A DNA stretch of 64,000 nucleotides from the NCBI RefSeq assembly GCF_000002425.4, contig NC_037269.1, positions 6,507,041-6,571,040 on the forward strand. Direction: 5' to 3'. Numbering within the stretch: position 1 is the first letter of the stretch; every line of letters begins with the position of its first letter. The DNA comes from Physcomitrium patens. Taxonomy: Eukaryota; Streptophyta; Bryopsida; Funariales; Funariaceae. Positions 34,395 through 45,981 of this stretch are shown here, piece after piece. The translations under genes were made by a program, and so were the position numbers. Under the pieces are notes generated by a model, which saw only the letters and a program-made list of their open reading frames with translations, was not told where the DNA came from and ran no database searches.

Positions 34395-34830
34395 TTGTAT
34401 CGCGTCGACTTCTCCAAGGCATTTTCTATGGAAACAGATGCATCAGATTTTGCCTTGGGTGCTGTTCTGTCACAAATGGGAGTAGATGATAGGCTCCATC
34501 TAGTAGCTTTCCATTCCAGGAAATTTTCAGCAACCGAGATTAACTATGAAATCCACGATAAAGAACTTCTTGCAATCGTGGATTCATTTCAAGAATGGCG
34601 TCATTATCTAGAAGGCACTTCCAGTCCAGTCATTGTATATACAGATTATAAGAATCTTTAGTACTTCATGTCGGTACGTATTTTGAATTGTTGCCAAGCC
34701 CGTTGGAGCATGTCTTTATCAAGATTTGATTTCAATATCACTTATCGACCCGAAAAACAACAAGGTTGGACGCCCTTTCTAGATGTTCTTATCTTGTACC
34801 AAAAGAAAGAGATGCATCTTTTGATCAGCA
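34395..34830 (+). mobile_element. RNase H region of the family A element
   Basis: The frame reads [39 protein letters not shown] and [15 protein letters not shown], the usual gypsy RNase H order, and the linker to integrase reaches about 34,830. Confidence 0.88.
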
Positions 34831-34873
34831 AAGAATGATTCTCTTCTAGCCAGAGCATTGTCACCTTCGAGCA

Positions 34874-36250
34874 ATGAAATCAACATTGACTGTTGATTCA
34901 ACTTTTGTCAAGCAAATTCAATCAAGTATGTCCTCTGATCCTCTTATTCATGATATCAAGAATGCTTCTTCTAAGTCTCATGATACTTCCAAGTTTGAGT
35001 TCAAGAACAACCTACTCTATTTCGAGGGACGATTATACATTCCAGAAGGTGAAGCACGATTATGTGTACTTCAAGCTCGTCATGACTTTCCAGCAGCCGG
35101 ACATTTTAGATACAATAAGACTTTGGAGCTAATATCGAGAGATTTTTGGTGGCTTCAAATGTGAAAGAAAGTCAAAGACTTTGTTCAATCATGTGATATT
35201 TGTTCAAGATCCAAAACTCCTCGCCATCGACCTTATAGACTTCTTCAACCGTTACCAATTCCAGAACAACCATGGTCTTCCGTTTCTAAGGATTTTATCA
35301 CAGATCTTCCAATCTCAGGTTCGTATGATTCTATAATCGTAATAGTAGATCGTTTTACCAAGATGGCACATTGTGTACCATGTACAAATTCTATTACACG
35401 TGAAGAAACGGCTAAGCTTTTTTTTGATAATATCTATCGATATCATCGACTACCCAAGGATATTATTTCGGATAGAAGGACTCAATTTGTATCGAGATTT
35501 TGGAGAAGCCTTTTCAAAATTCTAAAGGTGGACATAAAACTATCTTCGGCCTTTCATCCTCAAACTGATGGACAAACGGAGCGTATAAACCAAGTCTTGG
35601 AGCAATACTTAAGGTGTACCATTAATTACGAACAAGATGATTGGACAACTCTCTTGCCATTGGCAGAATTTGCTTATGATAATATGGTGCATTCATCAAT
35701 GCAACAAACACCTTTCTTTGTCAATTATGGTTATTATCCACGACTTGATACTTTTGACTTTTCAAAAGTTGAAAATCCGACGGCAGAAGATTTGGAAAAT
35801 CGCTTGTCAAAGCTTCATTCAATAATGAAGGCACAATTAAAAAAATCTGAAGAACGACAAAAGACTAATGCAGATGCTTATCAAAAGGAACAACCACAAT
35901 TTAACGTGGGTGACAAGGTATGGCTATTACGTCACAATATCAAGACTACTCGTCTTTGTGACAAATTGGCCTATTGTACACTTGGACCTTTTCTTATTTT
36001 CGTACAAATCAATCCAATTGCGTATCGATTACATCTACCAGAGTCAATGAAGATCCATCCTGTATTCCACGTGTCTCTTCGTAAATCATACAAGATCATG
36101 AATATACCAAGAAGAAGACAAGTGCCACTTCTTCCTATGAAAGTGGATAATAATGAAGAATTTGAGGTGGAAGAAGTTTTAGATTCAAGGCGGCACCGAA
36201 ATAGGTTGGAATATCTTGTTCATTGGCGAGGATACAATATTAGTGAACGC
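34874..36250 (+). mobile_element. Integrase and start of the chromodomain of family A
   Basis: The zinc-binding N-terminal domain is at about 35,060-35,220 (..HDFPAAGHFRYNKTLELISR.., then a CxxC pair). The catalytic core follows at about 35,270-35,650 (IIVIVDRFTKMAH, KDIISDRRTQFVSRFW, SAFHPQTDGQTERINQVLEQ). Next come the GPF/Y-type C-terminal region and the chromodomain start (EEVLDSRRHRNRLEYLVHWR). The nested element begins at 36,251, within the chromodomain. Chromodomains of this clade are thought to direct integration to modified histones. Confidence 0.9.
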
Positions 36251-37526
36251 TGTCGTATTACGTGCTTTCCTACTCGAGAACGTGCCGGACGTCTGGCTGT
36301 AGAAGGTAGTATGGAGATTCGCCGATAGTCAAGCAGTCTATCAGTTTTTGACTACTGGAATATAAACGATTGCAACAATGTACCGTAAATCTATACGGGT
36401 GCTCTTCGACTGCTTGTCGAAGTCCTTTTTGCCCCAGCCGGTAGGTCTCTAGACGTTACAGAGAACCCCGTACAACCCAAACTATTGACCTTCAATACTG
36501 CTTTGTACTTACGATCTTGTATCCACTGACTGTCTTGTTAGATTAACCCAATAAATTTCATTCACTCCGCATACTCAATCCTATAGACACCCTTTTAATC
36601 CTTCAATCACAGACGTAACTCGATTTCACAAAACAGTCAAGAGTATTCAAACCCACTTCATTTAAAAATCTCGATTCACCATTACAACACTGACTTCAGC
36701 AGCGATTGCCTCAGTCTTCTCCAAAACTCTACGAAGAAGAAAAATCCAAATCCTATGTCTTTCCTTCCCCGACCCGAAGCATGAAGCTCCTCTCTCTAAT
36801 TCTCTTGATCTTCAAAAACCTCCCATCAAAATAAAAACCCACACCACTCCAAAACTATATCCCCCCTAACCTTATCCTCTGAATTTCTTCAATCTTCCGT
36901 CTTAGATCCGGAATTGGCTCCCACCTCAAGCTTGGATCCGAAATTGGCTCCCACCTCAAGCTTTCTCCTCCGTTTTTACCTTTAAGAAATCCATTTACCG
37001 AAAACAACGTTCCTTGAGACGGCACAAAGAACAAGACAGCCTGAAACAGAATCGAACCCCGTAATCGGGACCACATTGAGTCGCCCGACCAATTCAGGTC
37101 CTATATTGGAAAAGATGCCCGTAGTAACCTGGATGTTCCCGTAATTGGGTCAAATTGGTCCTCGCGTCAGATTGGCTAAGACCCGTAGTAAGACCTGGAT
37201 TTTCCGTAACTAGACTGCATTGGGTTGCCCCACCAATACAGGTCTCATATTGGGTAAGAGGACCCGGATTGGATTCTCGAAATTGGATCCAATTAGCTCC
37301 TCGAACCCGTCGTGTGAATTGGTCCTTCTCTTCCTGCTGACTCCCGTTATTGGAATCGAATGGGGCATTCTAGTATGCCCCGGCTGACTGTAACAGAGTC
37401 ACTGAACCTGACCACTCAGTATTTGTACTGGAGTTGGTCGATGCTCCCAATATTCGAGGTAACTGAATATTAATAAAATTCCCCTTTCTTTTTATTTTCA
37501 CTGTATACTCGTGTTACAAAACGACA
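36251..37526 (-). repeat. 3' LTR of the nested element
   Basis: It runs from TGTCGTATTACG to ..ACGACA and is the same length as the partner LTR. The 73-codon minus-strand frame (37,076-36,855) and the 30-bp direct repeat (36,905-36,934 and 36,935-36,964) are preserved. Confidence 0.93.
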
Positions 37527-37540
37527 TCTACCCCCTCTGA
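37527..37540 (-). promoter_or_regulatory. Polypurine tract of the nested element
   Basis: On the minus strand the 14 bases just before the 3' LTR are almost all purine (cAGAGGGGGTAGA-like), the usual start of plus-strand DNA synthesis in LTR elements. Confidence 0.7.
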
Positions 37541-37717
37541 ACCTGTGCATCCTCCGGTATGCACCAATTTACCCAATTGCTGTTTGATTCAGAATATATC
37601 TCCTACATCTTTGTCCAGTTCGTCTTCGTCACCTTCATTATCCATATCTCTTTCATCTTCTTGCTGCGGAATCTCTGTACCTTCATTAAGGTCTTCCATA
37701 TTCATCTCTGCGTGTCT

Positions 37718-39526
37718 TCATTTAAATATTTTTACTCTCTTCCCTGCAATTGGTATTTTCAATTTTGTACCATCTAACTCCCGTAATGAGTAAGTCGCAT
37801 TATCATGAACAGTTGTTACAACATATGGTCCAAACCAACGTTTTGAAAATTTCCGCAAAGTACTATGTTGATTATCCAGACTATTATCATAAACAAGTAC
37901 CCAGTCACCTTCTTCGATTACTTTTGGTCTCAATCGATGTTGCTTATCGAATCGCGCCTTGTTTTGTAACCTTGCTCTTTTTAACCTTTCCAATGCTATC
38001 TGGACATCTTCCGTTCTTTGCTCCAATTCTCGAATCCTAATAGCTAGAAGTTCTTCTCTTGTCAATCCATCTTCCCATGGTAGCATACTCCAAGTAAGTA
38101 CCTTTTCTTCAATCGGCATAATTGGTTTTTGACCTGTCATAAGTTCTACTGGCATATATCCTGTCACCGAACTATGTGTTGTTCGATCAGCCCATAATGC
38201 AAATGACAAAAGCCGTGGCCACTCTTTAACCTTCCCATTACAAGCTTTAACCAATGCTTTCACAATCGGCGGGTGACCGCGTTCGCTTTTCGCATTCCCT
38301 TCCGGATTATAAGCAGTAGTAAGTGATAGTTTAATTCCACATTTTTCAAAGAACTTACGAGCTTCTTGTGCATTTAATTCTCCACGATCTGTAGTGATTT
38401 TTCCTACGCACCCGTAATGGCAAATGACATCTTCAAGCAAAAACCTACAAATCCCTTCTGTAGATTTTGTCCTCAATGCTCTTCTTTCTACTTGATTTGA
38501 TAAATCTTCATGAGCTAAAACCAAATATCTCATCTGCCATAACCCAACCGGCATAATAACCAAATCAACAATCCATTTAAAATGAATATCCAGAGGATAC
38601 GTAGGATGAAGACCATCTCGATGTCGGATATTAGAATACGATTGACAGATTTCACATGACTCTACAAATGAGAGCACATCTCGATACATATTTTTCCACC
38701 AATATCGTTCCTTGAGTTTAGCAAAAGTAGCCCAGATTCCTCTATGGCCTGCCCATAAACTATCATGAAACTCCTTTAATAATTTTAGTTTTTCTTCTCT
38801 TTTGCCTATCACTCGTTGTGGCATCCCAATTCCTTTCTTCGGTCTCTTCCATAAGAATCCATCTCGAAGTAAAAATCCATATGCTTTTTTTCTTATTTGT
38901 TTGAATTTTTCTGTAGACCAATTCCCCTGCTTAAACAAAGTATTCAAATAATGACCAATATCCAATAATTCTCCTTCATAAGATTCTTCAAGAAATAGCT
39001 TGTCTTCTCCGTTGAGATTTGATATTGAATAGAATTTCAATCCGACATCATCAATGTCTTCAACCATTTCGTTCTCCCTCTCGTATCTTGCTTGAGATAG
39101 CATATCTGCTACTAAATTGTCCTTTCCATTGATATGCTTAAATTCTGGATTTAGTGACTTAATATAAGCAATCCATCTCAACATTGCAATATCTAGCGTT
39201 GAACAGTTAATAATCATTCCAAGCAATGGCAAGCAATCAATTTCAATTACTACTACTGCCCCAATCAAATAGTCCTTTTCAGCTTTCATAGCCGAAACGA
39301 CTTCCCAAAGTTCTCTTTTGACTTGCGAATATGCACGCTGACGAATACTTAAAACTTTAGCCTCAAATCGAACTGCAAATCTACTCCCATTCGAATCATC
39401 TTGATCCACAGCCCATCCAACGGTAATTGGACTAGCGTCTACAGTAAGAATCACTGGTCTATTGTACTTATAATCAATCTTCTTCAATATTGGAGGTGAC
39501 ATCAAAAATTTCTTCAATCTTTGCAT
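37718..39526 (-). mobile_element. RNase H and integrase of the nested element
   Basis: A 602-codon frame. RNase H is at about residues 20-150 (ILTVDASPITVGWAV, then the AKVLSIRQRAYSQVKREL region). The integrase zinc-binding domain is near residues 250-300 (H-H-C-C: HDSLWAGHRGIWATF, CEICQ). The catalytic core is at about residues 315-430 (WIVDLVIMPVGLW, KITTDRGELNA, LTTAYNPEGNAKSERG). A C-terminal domain ends in a WFGPYVV motif of the GPF/Y type. No chromodomain is seen. Confidence 0.87.
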
Positions 39527-39796
39527 TGCCTGAATATGCCTTTCTTCCCATTCAAATCGGTAACCCTTGCGTAACAGTTCATATAATGGATCCGCTATGT
39601 GAGCAAAATGAGGGATCCAGATTCAATAAAATACACATGCACCCAAAAACCTGCGAACCTCTGTTAAAGAACCACAATCCTCTTTCATCCTTCCAATTGC
39701 ATCAACTTTAGTCGGATCTGGTTTTCTTCCGTAAGATCCGCATAAATGTCCAACAATTACAATCTCTCGCACTCCAAATACAGACTTCATACCCGA

Positions 39797-40987
39797 TTAT
39801 CTAAGATGAACTTCTCCAAGCCGAGTTAAAATCTTTTCACAATCTTGTATATGATCAACAACATATCTGCGACACCCCCTCGTATCTAAAGTTTCATCCT
39901 TGTCTCCTTCTTTGCACCCTTTTATAGGAACATCATCCAGAAAAGGCATAGTCTTTTCCGGGATAAAATCTCTCAATACCTTATTCATCCCATTCATCAT
40001 ATGCGCAACTGAGTTGGTCGCACCTTGAGGAAGAGTGCACATTCTAACCAATCCAAGCGGTGTCCTCATCGTTGTCATATCTCTACTTCCTTCGGCAAGT
40101 TGAAATTGATCATAACCTGAATACAAATCACCCATTGAATAGATCGCCCTTCCAGCAAACGCCTCAGTAAATTCATCCACAATAGGTCCAATTCCTGCAT
40201 TCCTGACAGTTACAGCATTCACCAGCTGCATATCTTGAATAAACCGCAGTGACCCATTCTTCTTAAGTACCGTAAACCTTCGACTAGAATACGGAGCAAA
40301 TGAAGGTTCTAATATTTTCATCTTTATCTTTTCTTTCAATAGTTCCACCAATTCAGGTAAATGTGCCCTTGGTATTGGAATCGGTCTTAGATTACAAGGT
40401 ACATGCGGTACAGTGAAGATAACCATAGGTGTTATAATATTTGGATCAACACACCCAATTTCATGAAATTCGAAGGCAAACGATCTACCTTGTTTAGCCA
40501 ACATCTTTTTGAAGCAAGTAATTTCCTCCAGCAATAAAGAACCATCAGAACCAATCTTCAATTCTTCAATAGTCTCTTCAGTAAACTGATGTCCAATACT
40601 CATTGGATCTCTTAAACTTGCTTCTTTTGATGCTTCTCCCATTTGTTCTTTAGAATCCTCTGGTAATGGTCCGGCAACAGGCTTTACCTTCTTATCTGCC
40701 GTTTTATATCTCGTCTCTACTGTGACTTCTGGTGCTTGAAAAGATTCAAGCATGGTATAAACCTCTCTCGAATGAATCTCAACAATCTTATCATTATCTC
40801 CTAACCCAATAGATGTAATCAATTCCAATGAATCTTCCAGCCCATTTTCTTCATAAACACCCAAAATCCTCTCATCATCTTGCAATGTACCTATCTTGCG
40901 TAATTGTCCTTCAATATCATATAATCTTTTTCTTTCTTTTCTTTTAAAATCTTCAACTTTCTTATACATAATATTTCCATTCTCCAA
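39797..40987 (-). mobile_element. Reverse transcriptase of the nested element
   Basis: A 396-codon frame with an acidic N-terminal extension, then RT blocks: FAPYSSRRFTVLKKNGSLRF, AIYSMGDLYSGYDQFQLAEG, TPLGLVRMCTLPQGATNSVA and the active-site block MPFLDDVPIKG near its C-terminus. These block variants differ from those of family A and mark a separate gypsy lineage. Confidence 0.85.
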
Positions 40988-41064
40988 TATACCAATAAAA
41001 CTCGCATCAAAGGCACCTTCATCTCGCGAGAGTACCTCCTCTTTTGTACCTCCATAATCTCGCT

Positions 41065-42591
41065 TTACAGTGGTACCTCCCCAAAATCCTTAAATCCTTC
41101 AACAATCTTTGGCAATGGTTTCTCCCTCAACCTATCTCGATTCCGTTCATGGTTAGGAGGTACTGTTAGAAATTGTACAGCTTTCCTCTCATCTTCGCTC
41201 CGTACCCTTGCATAAGCAGAACCATCGTCAAGTACCTTTGTTTCCATCCGTGTTGCCGTGATATAAGGTTGTCCTAAAATCAACGGATAAGACGTTGTAT
41301 CTTGAACGAAGAAATGTTGCTCCGTAGCAACATCCCCAATCCGAATTTTGACATCTGGACAAGCTCCATATAATTTGCCTCGTGTGTTATTAGCTGCTCG
41401 TATTGCCCATCCATGTTCCATATCAATTGGCCATTTTTGCTTCTTATAAAGATCTTTAGATATGAGATTTATTTCAGAACCATGGTCCACCAAGGCAACT
41501 ATTGGTTCTTCTATATCTCCTACCTTCACCAATACCTCAGTAGTTGCCCTTGCCCAATGCTTTCGAGTATAATGGCTCAAAGTTTCCATTTCCTTGTCAC
41601 TAGAATCTTCGAAACGTACTCGCTGATTATACCCATTCTTTTCATTTATTGGTTGCTTGTAACCAATATCAACCTCTTCTTCATCTCTACATATTCTTGC
41701 GTCAATAGCATGACTCATTCCAGTTTCGCTCATTAATTGCCTCTTTCGCTTAATGCTGTCAATGATAACATCATGAAACTCCTTTTTTACAATTCCCAAG
41801 ACTTCTTTCAATGTGAATTCCACCTTAGCGTTTAATATACGTTCTTCCAACACCCTTTTCAAATTTGTTGCTGCTTCAATGTCAGAAAGTAGCTTATAAG
41901 CAATTGATTTGCCCTTATCTTTTGTCTCCGTTGTTTTTTCTCCCAATGATGCTGAGGTATCCTTTACAGGCAATTCTTGTGAAGCTGCCTCCCGAGCCTT
42001 GTCTCCTCGAGTTTGCCTCTTAAAAGAATTTCCTTCTCTAGTATCATCAAAATTTCTTCGTCTTTTCTCTTCCATCAAAGCTTCATGTTGGCTCTTAGCA
42101 ATATATACATGAACTGAAAGAGACTCAACGGGATCCTCCCAACCTGTTCTTCCTCGTATTGTAGCTGCAGTTCTCAATAACGCTTCTCGAGGTAATTTCC
42201 CTTCTTGCATTGTAGAAACGGTAGAAGCCCAAAACTCACTAGTTTCCGTACTTCCACCAATTTCATCATCTACTCTAGCACCATAACTTGTACTTTCTCG
42301 TGCTACTGTTTCATGCCCTTTTAAGTAATCTTGAACCAATGCTCTCATTCCTCCCTTGCCAAAATTGGTTTGAAGAAGATCCTCCCTATCTTTCAATGCT
42401 ATCTTCCCATCTTTCCAGCAAATAATTCCCTGCCGTATCATATTATTAAATTCATTGCAATCTTTTCTAGTGTGTGAAGCATCATCACACCAAATGCATC
42501 TTTGTACATATCCTTGTTTTGAAACATTCTTCGAATTGTTTATAGAAGTATTCTCTTCAAGTCTTGCCAATTTGATTTGAAGATCTCGCAT
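41065..42591 (-). mobile_element. Gag C-terminus, zinc knuckle and protease of the nested element
   Basis: A 508-codon frame. The N-terminal coiled segment is followed by a CCHC knuckle (CIWCDDASHTRKDC, about residues 32-45), a long charged linker with KR-rich stretches, and a retropepsin-like region near residues 365-440. The latter has VALVDHGSEINLIS and, later, YPLILGQPYITATRMETKV, the flap/ILG-type motif of gypsy proteases. Confidence 0.8.
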
Positions 42592-42594
42592 TCC

Positions 42595-43458
42595 TCATAT
42601 AATTTCTTCCATACCCATATCTGTTTTCTTTGACAAGGATGTCGAAGGTTGAACTGTAGGCATTGTCGGTGGTGTAGTACGTACTGGAGCTTTGGATGCT
42701 TGTACTTGTTTCGGAATATTACTCCTATCCTTCCTCCTTTCTTTTTTTGTAAGCAACCCCATCGCATCTTCAACGTTCTTCCACTTCGTTGTCAATCCTT
42801 CATCTTCTTCTTTGTCTTCAAGAAGGGGTTCTAATTTCTCTTGCAATTCTCCATCAGCAGCTTGAAGAAATAAATCAACTTTGTTCAGCTCGAATGTCAA
42901 TTTTTCTACCTTCGATAATTGAGAGTACTGCCTCTCAAATTCCCTTAGTAGCTCTGTTGCTTACAAATTCTTATTGGCCCGTTCAATCCATCCCAGAAAC
43001 AGCTTCTTAGTAATGCGATCAGCATCTTCCAAGAAATATTCGTCTTTCAATGCATGTGAAAAATCCTCCCATGAATTCCCACAACGATCCGTAATCGATG
43101 TAATGTGGTCCCTTATCTCCGGTATCGTGGCAAGTCCAAATAGTGCAACCATTTTCTTCTCAGAAACCCGATTTAATTTTATTTCACGAACATAACATCT
43201 TAAATACCTTGAAATATTCCTCCCATCAAATTAATCAATTTTATTGACCACTGCTTGCAATGCTTTGGTTGCCAAAGCTTCCTTTCGATCATTGCTTTGC
43301 TGTTGCTGCATTGACAATGAGAAGGCTTGAAACAAACTAGCAATAGACGGATCCATGTGCATACCTTGTCCTTTAGAAGACTCCCCACCAGAAATTTCTC
43401 CCAAAACTCCTTCAAAATTTTTATTTTCGTTTTTCATAAAAAATAAAGATAAAATCAA
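42595..43458 (-). mobile_element. Gag region of the nested element
   Basis: Minus-strand frames between 43,458 and 42,595 form the Gag part: a Gln-rich segment (..AFSLSMQQQQSNDRKEALAT..), a capsid-like segment (VALFGLATIPEIRDHITSIT) and a charged region (EEDEGLTTKWKNVEDAMGLL). More than one frame is used or broken here. Confidence 0.6.
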
Positions 43459-43489
43459 CCGAAATCCAATACCCTCTACCTCAAGCTTT

Positions 43490-43505
43490 CACGTCGGGTT
43501 CACCA
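43490..43505 (-). promoter_or_regulatory. Primer-binding site of the nested element
   Basis: In the element's sense, four bases after the 5' LTR, comes TGGTGAACCCGACGTG. It begins with TGG, the complement of a mature tRNA CCA end, and is followed by 13 bases of tRNA-acceptor-like sequence. The tRNA species is not determined. Confidence 0.75.
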
Positions 43506-43509
43506 CTTA

Positions 43510-44785
43510 TGTCGTATTACGTGCTTTCCTACTCGAGAACGTGCCGGACGTCTGGCTGTAGAAGGTAGTATGGAGATTCGCCGATAGTCAAGCAGTCTAT
43601 CAGTTTTTGACTACTGGAATATAAACGATTGCAACAATGTACCGTAAATCTATACGGGTGCTCTTCGACTGCTTGTCGAAGTCCTTTTTGCCCCAGCCGG
43701 TAGGTCTCTAGACGTTACAGAGAACCCCGTACAACCCAAACTATTGACCTTCAATACTGCTTTGTACTTACGATCTTGTATCCACTGACTGTTTTGTTAG
43801 ATTAACCCAATAAATTTCATTCACTCCGCATACTCAATCCTATAGACACCCTTTTAATCCTTCAATCACAGACGTAACTCGATTTCACAAAACAGTCAAG
43901 AGTATTCAAACCCACTTCATTTAAAAATCTCGATTCACCATTACAACACTGACTTCAGCAGCGATTGCCTCAGTCTTCTCCAAAACTCTACGAAGAAGAA
44001 AAATCCAAATCCTATGTCTTTCCTTCCCCGACCCGAAGCATGAAGCTCCTCTCTCTAATTCTCTTGATCTTCAAAAACCTCCCATCAAAATAAAAACCCA
44101 CACCACTCCAAAACTATATCCCCCCTAACCTTATCCTCTGAATTTCTTCAATCTTCCGTCTTAGATCCGGAATTGGCTCCCACCTCAAGCTTGGATCCAA
44201 AATTGGCTCCCACCTCAAGCTTTCTCCTCCGTTTTTACCTTTAAGAAATCCATTTACCGAAAACAACGTTCCTTGAGACGGCACAAAGAACAGGACAGCC
44301 TGAAACAGAATCGAACCCCTTAATCGGGACCACATTGAGTCGCCCGACCAATTCAGGTCCTATATTGGGAAAGATGCCCGTAGTAACCTGGATGTTCCCG
44401 TAATTGGGTCAAATTGGTCCTCGCGTCAGATTGGCTAAGACCCGTAGTAAGACCTGGATTTCCCGTAACTAGACTGCATTGGGTTGCCCCACCAATACAG
44501 GTCTCATATTGGGTAAGAGGACCCGGATTGGATTCTCGAAATTGGATCCAATTGGCTCCTCGAACCCGTCGTGTGAATTGGTCCTTCTCTTCCTGCTGAC
44601 TCCCGTTATTGGAATCGAACGGGGCATTCTAGTATGCCCCGGCTGACTGTAATGGAGTCACTGAACCTGACCACTCAGTATTTGTACTGGAGTTGGTCGA
44701 TGCTCCCAATATTCGAGGTAACTGAATATTAATAAAATTCCCCTTTCTTTTTATTTTCACTGTATACTCGTGTTACAACACGACA
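43510..44785 (-). repeat. 5' LTR of the nested element (transcription leftward)
   Basis: Length is 1,276 bp, the same as its partner at 36,251-37,526. Each copy holds a 30-bp direct repeat (gatccgga.. / gatccgaa.., at 44,164-44,223 here) and a set of drifted 'cccgtaa..tgg' units. Each also carries a 73-codon open frame on the minus strand (44,335-44,114) with a duplicated SLRWEPI motif. Confidence 0.93.
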
Positions 44786-44789
44786 ACGC

Positions 44790-45431
44790 ACATGGGAGTC
44801 AGCAAAGAATCTTGCCAATGCAGCAAAGAAGGTGGAAACTTTTCATCGACAACATCCATCAAAACCAAGGTGAAGTCTTTCTATATAAAAGAAACAAAAT
44901 TAAGGCAAGATAACATTCTACTTTCTATCTTTGTTTGTTTCTTCTTTGTATTTTTGGTGCTAAGAAGATGGAGAACTAACAACCAGCGGATTCAACTCAA
45001 GAACCATCATTTGCTGACCTGCCGGACGAGACATTACGATTGTCACAACCTTCAAGACGATGCAATCGAGATGAAGACCCTCAAGAATGACATGTTCTTC
45101 CTCGAATAGATGGCGAGATACAACGCGTTTGGTATCACGACCTTGGAAGAGACTCCTGATGTTTGGTTATTTTACTAGAGGTAGGAACAACTCCTAACGG
45201 TGTTCCAGATGTTATATTTGAAGGAAGTTATGAAGGCCTCAACAGCGATCAAATAAAAAGGTGGTCTTCCCGCCCTGGTATGGGACACTATCGATGGTTG
45301 AAAGGACCTATCAACTATCTTCGAAGAGAACAAAGATCAGAATATGTGGCAAACACAATTCGTCGCATCATAGATTTCCTCAACATATGATGACCGCTCC
45401 TCGTTGAACTCGTCCCTAGAAGGAGGGGTAA
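44790..45431 (+). mobile_element. Distal chromodomain and 3' tail of family A
   Basis: Just right of the nested element the family A sequence resumes at the point where it stopped at 36,250, with the rest of the chromodomain and a basic end near 44,870. A 500-bp tail follows that includes a 75-codon frame (45,163-45,390) and the purine tract before the 3' LTR. Confidence 0.85.
45163..45390 (+). mobile_element. Conserved tail frame of family A
   Basis: The frame reads GVPDVIFEGSYEGLNSDQIK, then RWSSRPGMGHYRWLKGPINY and RREQRSEYVANTIRRIIDFL. Recognisable counterparts occur at the same place, between integrase and 3' LTR, in the other copies: about 11,455-11,665, 49,070-49,280 and 61,886-61,963. 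I know no domain like it. It could be an accessory product or a conserved 3' end of the polyprotein. Confidence 0.6.
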
Positions 45432-45981
45432 TGTCACGGACATACATCTTTCCTTCAATAATTACTTATATAATTAGGTAGAAGTAAGTAGAAGTAGGTA
45501 AAAGTAGGTTAATTTCATAATATCTTCTAGAGAAGCTTCCTAGAAACTTCATAGATGCGTTTTCAATTTTACACGTGTTTATTGTTGACTTTTAGGTTAG
45601 AAACTTGGTCAATAAGTTAACCACGTGCCACATGTATTAGTAGCTTGGAAAACAAGCTAACTATATGGCGGACCCATAGATAACTTGTCTTGCAAGCTAA
45701 GACATGTGGTTTGTAAAGTCAACACATATTGGACGTCCTATAGGACATCGCCACATAGCCTCTAATTAGATAGTATATATGGAGGCAAGAGTGAAGCCTT
45801 CTTCACTCTTGTCAACGTCTTTCTAGTCCTTAGTCTTGTTTCAAGACTTTCTAGTTTTCTTGTCTTTGGCAATAGTCATTCCAATTTAATATTATATCAT
45901 CTTTGAGTGATTTTTTAGTCTTTTTAAGTGACACAAGAGTGTATTAAGGATTTTCTTTCTTCGAGATTCATGTCCTTGACA
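45432..45981 (+). repeat. 3' LTR of the family A element
   Basis: It is 550 bp, the same length as the 5' LTR, and differs from it at about 22 sites, most of them C/T or G/A exchanges as expected from methylated DNA. Confidence 0.93.

Larger units (their letters stand above)
36251..44785 (-). mobile_element. Nested younger gypsy element (minus strand)
   Basis: This 8,535-bp LTR retroelement is transcribed leftward and inserted in the family A chromodomain. Its two LTRs are exactly 1,276 bp each (36,251-37,526 and 43,510-44,785) and differ at about 11 positions (under 1%), so it is recent. The flank aacgc occurs at 36,246-36,250 and again at 44,785-44,789, a 4-5 bp target duplication depending on where the LTR end is set. 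A tRNA-type primer-binding site lies next to the 5' LTR and a polypurine tract next to the 3' LTR. The coding order is Gag, zinc knuckle, protease, RT, RNase H, integrase. The frames are long, with only a few apparent breaks. It is clearly less AT-rich than everything around it. The pol motifs recall gypsy elements I associate with mosses and basidiomycete fungi. Confidence 0.95.
30977..45981 (+). mobile_element. Gypsy family A chromodomain element with a nested insertion
   Basis: This is a full-length plus-strand Ty3/gypsy element of the chromovirus type. Two 550-bp LTRs (30,977-31,526 and 45,432-45,981; TGTCACGG..CTTGACA) bracket Gag, CCHC zinc knuckle, protease, RT, RNase H, integrase and a chromodomain, then a tail with a short open frame and a purine tract (agaaggaggggtaa) next to the 3' LTR. 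Without the nested element its own length is about 6.5 kb. Flanks read ctaaa and ctaat, a near-match 5-bp target duplication. The LTRs differ at about 22 positions (4%), giving moderate age. The coding part has several breaks, plus the 8.5 kb insertion in the chromodomain. I could not identify a primer-binding site. Confidence 0.93.

Noticed and set aside
38000-43600. Plus-strand frames of 60-107 codons across the nested element
   Set aside because: They are shadows of the long minus-strand Gag, RT and integrase frames.
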